Part shown: piece by piece, positions 57,822 through 64,000 of the stretch
How the letters are laid out: each line of letters opens with the position of its first letter
Numbering within the stretch: position 1 is the stretch's first letter
From: Maricaulis sp047308265
GTDB lineage: Bacteria; Pseudomonadota; Alphaproteobacteria; Caulobacterales; Maricaulaceae
DNA: 64,000 nt
Direction: 5' to 3'
NCBI RefSeq assembly: GCF_047308265.1
Contig: NZ_JBKQWY010000001.1
Span: 186,001 to 250,000, forward strand
Notes under the pieces: model-generated
What the model saw: the letters and a program-made list of their open reading frames with translations, nothing else
What the model was told of the DNA's origin: nothing
The model's database searches: none
Translations under genes and position numbers: made by a program

Positions 57822-58985
57822 TTACAGGACCAGATCATCCAGCTTGATGGAATCCGGATCGCGTTCCACCCGAATGCGGGCACGGATCCGGGTTCCCTTA
57901 TCCAATTCGGTTTCAACCGCAATATCGCCCTTCATGAGAAGAACCAGCTGGCGCGAAATCAAAAGCCCCACACCGGCTTCGTAGAGACGGTCTGAATCCT
58001 CGCTGTTCTGACTCTGGATCTCTTCGATCAGATCCGGGTCAAGACCACGACCGGTATCGCTGATCGTGAAGGAGAGCCACAAATCATCATGCCCGGTGGA
58101 GCTGATATCCGTCCGGATGGCGACCTCACCGAGGTCGGTGTTTTTTACCGCGTTGGAGACAAGCTGGCTGAGGATCTGTTTGATGAGTGTCGGGTCGCCC
58201 AGCACATTGCGAGCGGCCTGGTGACCTTCAACGGTTTTGAGCACAAGGCCCTTATCCGTAACGAGGGGGGCGTAGAGAGCTTCAACAGCCCGCATCAGAT
58301 CAGCGGGGGAGAAGCTGACAGCCTTGGGTTCCACGCGGCCGCTTTCCAGACGGGCAAGCTCAAGAACATCATTGATCCGGCCCAGCAGAGACTTGGCTGA
58401 CTGGTCGAGCGTGGTCAGGAGTTTGCGCTGGTCGGGCTCAAGATCGGTATTGGACAACAGTCCGGTCAAGCCGAGAATACCATTGAGCGGCGTGCGCAAT
58501 TCATGATTGAGGCTGAACAGGAATTCGGTCTTGGCACGGTTTTGGGCCTGGTGCAGCTGTGCCTGTTCCCGCATTTCCAGATGGGCCGTGGCCTGCACCT
58601 GTTTTTGCTCCTGGGCGTCATCGGCCTGCTCCTGCAGAACCGAGAGCTGGGTGCTCAGGCGATAAATCATCCGCAGGAAACCGACAGCCAGCAGAGCGCT
58701 GGCGACAAGATCGGAGTACCAGACGACTTCAAGATGCAGGAATTCGCGCACTGATGTGCGATTTGTACCGGAAAGGCCGGGGACCCAGTCCAGAATCAGC
58801 AGGATGTCGACGATCGAGAACAGGGCCCAGATGCTCAGTCCGCCTGTCATCAGGCCGACATCCAGACACAGACGGGATGCCTTGAGGAACTGGTAACGCG
58901 AGAACATGGCATAAATGGCCACGAGCGCCATCGCGACATAGAACAGGTTCAAAAAACCCGTTGCCGTGATGGAGTTCCACACCAT
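57822..58985 (-). CDS. Orphan sensor histidine kinase
   Basis: A 387-aa membrane kinase. About three helices occupy the first ~110 residues (FLNLFYVAMALVAIYAMF, VGLMTGGLSIWALFSIVDILLIL, LVASALLAVGFLRMIY), followed by a coiled coil (residues 110-150). HisKA has phospho-acceptor His161 (LNHELRTPLNG), and HATPase has the N box (QLVSNAVKNTD) and G1 box (SDTGRGLD). No response regulator is adjacent. The sensed signal is unknown; the short loops suggest an intramembrane signal. Confidence 0.9.
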   Translation of the reverse strand: MVWNSITATGFLNLFYVAMALVAIYAMFSRYQFLKASRLCLDVGLMTGGLSIWALFSIVDILLILDWVPGLSGTNRTSVREFLHLEVVWYSDLVASALLAVGFLRMIYRLSTQLSVLQEQADDAQEQKQVQATAHLEMREQAQLHQAQNRAKTEFLFSLNHELRTPLNGILGLTGLLSNTDLEPDQRKLLTTLDQSAKSLLGRINDVLELARLESGRVEPKAVSFSPADLMRAVEALYAPLVTDKGLVLKTVEGHQAARNVLGDPTLIKQILSQLVSNAVKNTDLGEVAIRTDISSTGHDDLWLSFTISDTGRGLDPDLIEEIQSQNSEDSDRLYEAGVGLLISRQLVLLMKGDIAVETELDKGTRIRARIRVERDPDSIKLDDLVL

Positions 58986-59153
58986 CCGATACCCTTCCTA
59001 CCTCGCCTCACGATACAGCTCACACGTCGTTACACGCTTGGTGACCCGCATCTCCCCAGAAAGCGCGCATGATTAGCAGTCGTATCGCCGGTGTAAAGAC
59101 GCAGTCTCTACATACTTTATCAATTTGCGTAAGCGCGAACCCGGCTCGTGGTA

Positions 59154-60386
59154 TTAGTCATTGCGGCCAAGACGTTGACGGCGCTGTGCCAGGAGCTGAA
59201 GGCGCAAGGCGTTCAGGCGGATAAAGCCTTCCGCATCGGTCTGGTCATAGACCTCATCCTCTTCGAAGGTCACATGATCGAGAGAGTAGAGTGAGGCTTC
59301 GGACTGACGACCGACGACTTTGGCCGAGCCTTTGAAGAGTTTCAGCGTGACCTCTCCGGATACATCCGTCTGCGATGCATCGATCGCAGCCTGCAGCATT
59401 TCGCGTTCGGGAGAGAACCAGAAGCCTTCATAGATGAGTTTGGCGTATCGCGGCATCAGCTCATCCTTGAGATGAGCGGCTCCCCGATCCAGCGTGATCT
59501 GTTCGATGCCGCGGTGAGCCAGCATCAGGATCTCGCCACCCGGCGTTTCGTAGATTCCGCGTGATTTCATGCCGACAAAACGGTTTTCCACCAAATCCAG
59601 ACGGCCAATGCCATGCTTTTTGCCCAAGGCGTTCAGACGGGTGAGCAAAGTGGCGGGGCTCAGGCTTTCACCATTGATGGAAACGGCATCGCCACGCTCA
59701 AAGGCGATGGTCACGAGTTCGGGCTGGTCCGGTGCTGTTTCCGGGTTGTCTGTACGTTGATAGACAAATTCCGGTGCATCCACCGCCGGATCCTCCAGGG
59801 CCTTGCCCTCAGACGAGGTGTGCCAGAGATTGGCGTCTACGGAGAACGGCGCCTCGCCGCGCTTGTCGGTGGGCACGGCAATGCCTTGGGACTCCGCATA
59901 TTCGATCAGTTTGGTCCGGGAGTTCAGATCCCATTCGCGCCAGGGAGCGATCACTTTCAGGCTCGGATCGAGCGCGTATACACCCAGCTCAAAGCGGACC
60001 TGGTCATTACCCTTGCCGGTCGCGCCATGGGCGACGGCATCGGCGCCGGTGGCTCGGGCGATTTCAACGAGTCGTTTGGCGATCAAGGGACGGGCGATGG
60101 AGGTGCCGAGCAGATACAGGCCTTCATAAACCGCATTGGCGCGCACCATCGGATAGACATAATCGCGGACGAATTCTTCGCGCACATCCTCGATGAAGAT
60201 TTCGGAGACACCGGCGGCTTCCGCCTTTTCACGCGCGGGCTCGAGTTCTTCCCCCTGGCCAAGATCGGCGGTGAACGTCACGACCTCTGCATCATAGGCA
60301 TCTTGCAACCATTTCAGGATGACCGAGGTGTCCAGACCACCGGAATAGGCCAGAACCACTTTTTTGACGCTCGATTTCGCTGTCAT
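59154..60386 (-). CDS. argG: Argininosuccinate synthase
   Basis: Penultimate step of arginine synthesis, joining citrulline and aspartate with ATP. The N-terminal P-loop-like motif is VVLAYSGGLDTSVILKWL, and the citrulline/aspartate-binding blocks GATGKGNDQVRFE and GRLDLVENRFVGMKSRGIYETPGG are present. Length is 410 aa. It stands alone here; other arg genes are not in the window. Confidence 0.97.
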   Translation of the reverse strand: MTAKSSVKKVVLAYSGGLDTSVILKWLQDAYDAEVVTFTADLGQGEELEPAREKAEAAGVSEIFIEDVREEFVRDYVYPMVRANAVYEGLYLLGTSIARPLIAKRLVEIARATGADAVAHGATGKGNDQVRFELGVYALDPSLKVIAPWREWDLNSRTKLIEYAESQGIAVPTDKRGEAPFSVDANLWHTSSEGKALEDPAVDAPEFVYQRTDNPETAPDQPELVTIAFERGDAVSINGESLSPATLLTRLNALGKKHGIGRLDLVENRFVGMKSRGIYETPGGEILMLAHRGIEQITLDRGAAHLKDELMPRYAKLIYEGFWFSPEREMLQAAIDASQTDVSGEVTLKLFKGSAKVVGRQSEASLYSLDHVTFEEDEVYDQTDAEGFIRLNALRLQLLAQRRQRLGRND

Positions 60387-60562
60387 TTGATCATCCTTTC
60401 CTGATTGAAGATCGCATCGCTACCCCTCCGCTCCGGGACTGGCAAGCCTGCCGCGCTGCATGAGCGATTACACGAACGTTCGCGCGGGCGCTGGACAAGC
60501 ACGAACCGTCTGTTCCAGACTGTGGTCAAAGGCCATCAAATACAAACGGGACGAGGCATATT

Positions 60563-61396
60563 ATGCGGAAATTCGCTTTGATCACCGGAGCTTCGTCGGG
60601 AATTGGCCTGTCTTTGGCGCGGGAGTTCGCCGCGGAAGGCTGGGATGTCGGCCTGGTGGCGCGACGCCGCGAGAAGCTCGAGCAGATCGGTCACGAGATC
60701 GAGGACCGTTACGGGGTCGAAGCGGTTGTCATTGTGTCTGACTTGTCCCAACCCGACGCACCACATGCGATCGTCGAGGCCTGTGAGGTGGCCGGTCGCC
60801 AGATTGATGCCCTGGTCAATAATGCGGGCGCGGGCATGAATGGCGGGTTTCTCGAACGAAGCTGGGACGAGCAATATGGCTTCCTCGAACTGATGCTACA
60901 CAACTATCTAAAGCTGGGTCATCTGGTTCTTCCGGGCATGGTCGATCGCAAATTCGGCCGGATCATCAATGTTTCATCCGTCTCGGCGCTGTTACCGATC
61001 TCGCCGGCCCATACACGCTTCTCCGGTTCGCTGTATCCGGGCATCAAATCCTTGCTGGTGCGTTGGTCACAAAGCCTGCGTCTGGAGCATGAAGCCGACA
61101 ATATTCATGTCACCGCCCTGTGTCCGGGCTTCACGCTCTCCGAATTCCATGATGTCAACGGTGCGCGTTCCATGGTGTCGAGCCTGCCCTCGTTCTGGAT
61201 GCAAACCGCGGATCAGGTCGCGAAATCGGGATATGAGGCCGTGATGAACAATATACCGGTGCGTGTCACGGGGGCGTGGAATAAGTTCATGGTCGGATTG
61301 AACCGTGTTCTGCCGGATCCTGTGTCCGAAGCTTTGATGCGTGCCCAGACGAAAAGAATGAAGCGGCAACTGGAAAAGGCGCCAGAAACCGCCTAG
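60563..61396 (+). CDS. Short-chain dehydrogenase/reductase
   Basis: A 277-aa SDR. The nucleotide-binding motif TGASSGIG is at residues 8-15, NNAG at 86-89, Ser138/139 and Tyr158-xxx-Lys162 form the catalytic set, and the tail (residues ~240-277) is basic. It resembles short-chain reductases acting on acyl or lipid substrates, but the substrate is not predictable. It ends 11 bp before pyrF and may be its transcription partner. Confidence 0.9.
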   Translation: MRKFALITGASSGIGLSLAREFAAEGWDVGLVARRREKLEQIGHEIEDRYGVEAVVIVSDLSQPDAPHAIVEACEVAGRQIDALVNNAGAGMNGGFLERSWDEQYGFLELMLHNYLKLGHLVLPGMVDRKFGRIINVSSVSALLPISPAHTRFSGSLYPGIKSLLVRWSQSLRLEHEADNIHVTALCPGFTLSEFHDVNGARSMVSSLPSFWMQTADQVAKSGYEAVMNNIPVRVTGAWNKFMVGLNRVLPDPVSEALMRAQTKRMKRQLEKAPETA

Positions 61397-61407
61397 ACAC
61401 GGGTTTT

Positions 61408-62106
61408 ATGACCCAGATCCAAGCTGACCCCCGCCTCATCATTGCTCTTGATCTTCCCGACACGGACCTTGCCTGGTCTCTGGTCGACCGGTTGGGAGAT
61501 GCTGTCAGTTTCTACAAGATCGGGCTTCAGCTCATTCCGGTCGGTGGCATGCAGCTCGCCGAGCGCCTGAAAGCGGCTGGAAAACAGGTCTTTCTCGATT
61601 ACAAACTGCACGACATCCCGGCGACAGTTGAGAAGGCGACGCGCAATCTGGCGGGCATTGGCGCTGATATGCTGACGGTTCATGCCGAACCGCCGGTGAT
61701 GAAGGCTGCGGTCGAGGGCAAGGACGGCTCCGGTATGAATATTCTCGGCGTCACGGTACTGACCTCGAATGATGATGCCATGCTGGAGCAGATCGGCTAT
61801 CGACACGGGGTTCGCGATCTCGTCATGCGGCGGGTCGATCAGGCCGTTTCTGCGGGTGTGGATGGGGTTGTGGCCAGTGCCCTTGAGGCAGAGGCCATTC
61901 GCGAGCGGGTAGACAAGGATTTTCTGATCGTCACGCCGGGTATTCGTCCGGCCGGCGCAGACGCAGGGGATCAAAAACGTGTTGCCACGCCGGCATCAGC
62001 CCTGGCATCGGGATCCACCCATCTCGTTGTGGGACGGCCGGTCAACGCCGCCGCCGACCCGCGTGGTGCCGCGCAATCCATCCTCACCGAGATATCACCG
62101 GTCTAG
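61408..62106 (+). CDS. pyrF: Orotidine 5'-phosphate decarboxylase
   Basis: Final step of UMP synthesis. The catalytic network is intact: Lys37 (FYKIGLQL), Asp64-x-Lys66 and Asp69 in FLDYKLHDIP, and the phosphate-binding VTPGIRP and LVVGRPV near the C-terminus. Length is 232 aa. It starts 11 bp after the SDR gene, suggesting co-transcription. Confidence 0.97.
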   Translation: MTQIQADPRLIIALDLPDTDLAWSLVDRLGDAVSFYKIGLQLIPVGGMQLAERLKAAGKQVFLDYKLHDIPATVEKATRNLAGIGADMLTVHAEPPVMKAAVEGKDGSGMNILGVTVLTSNDDAMLEQIGYRHGVRDLVMRRVDQAVSAGVDGVVASALEAEAIRERVDKDFLIVTPGIRPAGADAGDQKRVATPASALASGSTHLVVGRPVNAAADPRGAAQSILTEISPV

Positions 62107-62155
62107 AGACAATCCATCGCTCATTCGGATGGGCGGGGTCTGTCGAGAGACGTGA

Positions 62156-62704
62156 TTAGTGGGTCCGGCGCACACGCTGGGCCGTACGCGGACGGGTCTG
62201 GCGTATCGTGTAACCAGGTTGAACCGGAAGCCATTCGCCCCGTGCGTTCATGACCAGACCCCGACTGTAGAAAAACAGGACCGGGTCATGGCGATCGACA
62301 CCACCGGTCAGGGCGCCGGTAAAGAAGCTGTCCGGCAGCGTTACCGGATCGACCGACACATTGGCAGAGTTCGCACTCAGATCAGACAATTCCAGGGGTG
62401 GAAGGGTCAGGTCATGGGTGATTACATCGCCAACCTGGCCCGTATCACCGGCCAGGCTCGCCGGATTTTGCAGGGTCGGATGGGGTTGATGCGACACTGA
62501 GTGTGACGTCGACCGGGTGGAGGTGGTCGCTTGCATCAGCGCCGAGTTGGTGAACCGACAGACCGGCCCGGTATAGACGCCGGCCTGGGCGGCTCGAACC
62601 ACATCGGGTGTGCACTCCGGCATGTCGCCTTGCGCGAGCGCAGGCGTACTGACCAGGGTCAGACCGGTAGAAACGACGCACAGGGACAAGCTCAAACGTA
62701 CCAT
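62156..62704 (-). CDS. Secreted hypothetical protein under a CtrA-type box
   Basis: Not recognised. A 182-aa protein with a signal peptide (MVRLSLSLCVVSTGLTLVSTPALAQ), two cysteines (ECTPD, VCRF) that could form a disulfide, a Ser/Thr/His-rich middle and an Arg-rich C-terminus (TIRQTRPRTAQRVRRTH). An exact CtrA consensus lies 11 bp upstream of the ATG. The placement points to cell-cycle control; surface or appendage roles are only guesses. Confidence 0.6.
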   Translation of the reverse strand: MVRLSLSLCVVSTGLTLVSTPALAQGDMPECTPDVVRAAQAGVYTGPVCRFTNSALMQATTSTRSTSHSVSHQPHPTLQNPASLAGDTGQVGDVITHDLTLPPLELSDLSANSANVSVDPVTLPDSFFTGALTGGVDRHDPVLFFYSRGLVMNARGEWLPVQPGYTIRQTRPRTAQRVRRTH

Positions 62705-62714
62705 GCGCTAATCC

Positions 62715-62730
62715 TTAACGAGGTGTTAAC
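62715..62730. promoter_or_regulatory. Exact CtrA consensus box
   Basis: TTAA-CGAGGTG-TTAAC matches TTAA-N7-TTAAC at every defined position. It lies 11-26 bp upstream of the start of the secreted protein gene and 40 bp downstream of the DUF1674 gene end. Confidence 0.6.
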
Positions 62731-62769
62731 GCCCCGCAAGCGCACTCAACCCACAGGGGAGAAGAAACA

Positions 62770-62997
62770 TCAGAAATCACGGGTCAGGCCATTGCGTTCC
62801 CAATCGCCAAAACGGGTGGGTTCCGGGCCGCTGGGGCCGCCCTCCTCGTTTGTGTGGGAGTCGGCTCTGTCGCTCTGGGCTGCGTGTTGTTCCGCTGCAG
62901 CACGTCGTTCCGCCGCTTCAGCCAGGGCGCGTCGTGCGGCGGGCGTCAAAACCTTGACGACGGGCGTTTCGGTGTCGGGATCATGTTCATCGCTCAT
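62770..62997 (-). CDS. DUF1674 protein (succinate dehydrogenase assembly factor 4-like)
   Basis: A 75-aa protein whose C-terminus GGPSGPEPTRFGDWERNGLTRDF is the DUF1674/SDHAF4 signature; mitochondrial SDHAF4 protects the flavinated SDH subunit. The N-terminal part is Ala/Arg-rich and helical (AARRALAEAAERRAAAEQHAA). The start at 62997 (MSDEHDPDTE) is chosen over the longer frame to 63117. No sdh genes are in the window. It is divergent from htpX. Confidence 0.85.
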   Translation of the reverse strand: MSDEHDPDTETPVVKVLTPAARRALAEAAERRAAAEQHAAQSDRADSHTNEEGGPSGPEPTRFGDWERNGLTRDF

Positions 62998-63225
62998 GCG
63001 TTTGAAGATAGGCGGATCAGGACAAAAGTCAGCCCGGCTCAAACAGGTCTGATCATCAGAAGCGAACAGGAGCAACGGGATTGGGTGTCTGATTGTCCCG
63101 TCTTGAGGATGAGGCAAGGCGCCCCCATGTCAGGGATCGATCCCGTGGGTTGCTGAACGCCCCACCGGGAATGTCCGCCTCGTTTAAATGGCTGGCAGGC
63201 ATAAATGTCTGTCACGGATGAAAGA

Positions 63226-64000
63226 ATGACTGGAAACACACTTCGCACCTTTGCGCTTCTGGCCGGCATGACCGCGCTGTTCATGGGGATCGGTTTCCTT
63301 CTGGGCGGAACGGCCGGGGCCTTGATTGCGCTTGTCTTCGCGGGAGGTATGAACCTGTTTGCCTGGTGGAATTCCGGCGACATGGTCTTGCGCATGCATG
63401 GCGCTCGGGAAATTCGTGGTGACGAAAACGATCCGGCTTTGCGCCAATATTTTGCCGACACCCAGCACCTGGCGCGCAAGGCCCAGATGCCCGCACCGCG
63501 GGTCTATGTGATTGCCAGCCAGCAGCCTAACGCGTTTGCGACCGGCCGGGACCCAAGCCATGCGGCTGTGGCGGCGACCGAGGGTTTGTTGCGGGCGCTC
63601 TCGCGCGAGGAAGTCCAGGGTGTGATGGCTCACGAGCTGGCGCATGTGAAAAATCGCGACACGCTCACCATGACCGTGACGGCGACACTCGCGGGCGCGA
63701 TCGCGATGCTGGCCAATTTCGCCATTTTCTTTGGCGGCAATAATCGTGCTGGGTTTCTGGGCTCTTTGGCGCTCATGATCCTTGCGCCACTGGCCGCCGG
63801 ACTGGTCCAGTCAGCGATCTCACGCACCCGCGAATATGAAGCGGATCGGGTGGGAGCCGAAATCCATGGCAATCCCATGGCGCTCGCATCCGCGCTTGAA
63901 AAGATTGAACGCATGGCTCGGGGCATGGTCAATGAGGAAGCCGAGCGCAATCCGGCGACGGCTCATATGTTCATCATCCATCCGCTGAACGGGCAGCGGA
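63226..64000 (+). CDS. htpX: Zinc metalloprotease HtpX (3' truncated by window edge)
   Basis: Membrane M48 peptidase involved in quality control of membrane proteins. The start at 63226 (MTGNTLRTFALLAGMTALFMGIGFLLGG) gives two N-terminal helices. The zinc site is HELAH (His136, Glu137, His140) with the third ligand Glu205 in TREYEADRVG. The sequence runs off the window at residue 258 of about 300. An ATG at 63219 opens only three codons and is not the start. Confidence 0.94.
   Translation, partial: MTGNTLRTFALLAGMTALFMGIGFLLGGTAGALIALVFAGGMNLFAWWNSGDMVLRMHGAREIRGDENDPALRQYFADTQHLARKAQMPAPRVYVIASQQPNAFATGRDPSHAAVAATEGLLRALSREEVQGVMAHELAHVKNRDTLTMTVTATLAGAIAMLANFAIFFGGNNRAGFLGSLALMILAPLAAGLVQSAISRTREYEADRVGAEIHGNPMALASALEKIERMARGMVNEEAERNPATAHMFIIHPLNGQR

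Noticed and set aside
1..64000. tRNA genes, CRISPR arrays, IS elements or prophage
   Set aside because: No TPsiC-arm-like sequences in intergenic gaps, no spaced direct repeats and no transposase, integrase or phage genes were seen by reading both strands.

Overview
This 64 kb window is chromosomal DNA from a Gram-negative alphaproteobacterium. It most resembles the stalked, dimorphic Caulobacterales/Maricaulales/Hyphomonadaceae lineage. The grounds are a chromosome-partition locus (rho, mnmE, mnmG, rsmG, parA, parB) with three perfect parS sites, the nearby ntrZ-like and cenR-like genes, exact CtrA-type boxes (TTAA-N7-TTAAC), LolA/LptE/porin envelope genes, and a ccm cytochrome c maturation set. 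Coding density is high. I saw no tRNA, rRNA, CRISPR array, IS element or prophage.

Layout. 1-8.5 kb: 3' part of rho, a GDPD lipoprotein, a GST, a small DUF6489-like protein, then mnmE-mnmG-rsmG-parA-parB, with parS at 1386, 4143 and 6196. 8.5-13.2 kb: reverse-strand run DUF3576-leuS-lptE-holA. 13.5-18.4 kb: porin, ntrZ-like, ThiE-like, YggS, L,D-transpeptidase, cenR, NrtS-like. 18.4-25.6 kb: xth, a divergent TrpF, a hypothetical, a candidate small RNA, lolA, ftsK and a UbiH-type hydroxylase. 25.6-35 kb: dicarboxylate symporter, an AhpD/peroxiredoxin/OxyR oxidative-stress cluster, ytoQ-dapF, a prolyl oligopeptidase lipoprotein, and GbsR/SnoaL genes. 35-39.8 kb: mtaB-ftsY-DMT-ispZ behind tandem CtrA-like boxes, then a MarR regulator with a histone-H1-like lysine tail. 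39.8-46 kb: ccmG, ccmD, ccmC, then a 3.4 kb redox gene island (bicupin, redoxin, Cu/Zn SOD, exported protein, Cys4 MarR), then ccmB and ccmA, so the ccm set is split. 46-55 kb: acnA, DUF1223, and a Gld-type ABC transporter operon. 55-64 kb: DUF2794, Bax-inhibitor-1, ThpR, LMW-PTP, orphan histidine kinase, argG, an SDR, pyrF, a CtrA-box secreted protein, DUF1674 and partial htpX.

How it fits together: the window combines chromosome segregation and cell-cycle functions (parABS, ftsK, ftsY, cenR, CtrA boxes), envelope biogenesis (lptE, lolA, porin, L,D-transpeptidase, dapF) and redox/oxidative-stress functions (oxyR, peroxiredoxin, ahpD, sodC, ccm genes).

The most interesting unexplained features are four. 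First, a predicted ~145-nt RNA at 20.6-20.8 kb whose hairpins present C-rich loops, behind an EcfG/general-stress-type promoter. Second, the regulated redox island that interrupts the ccm genes and has a 68-bp nested dyad operator. Third, an in-frame TGA in the signal-peptide region of the island's sodC. Fourth, a leuS leader in which a perfect hairpin separates the ribosome-binding site from the start codon.
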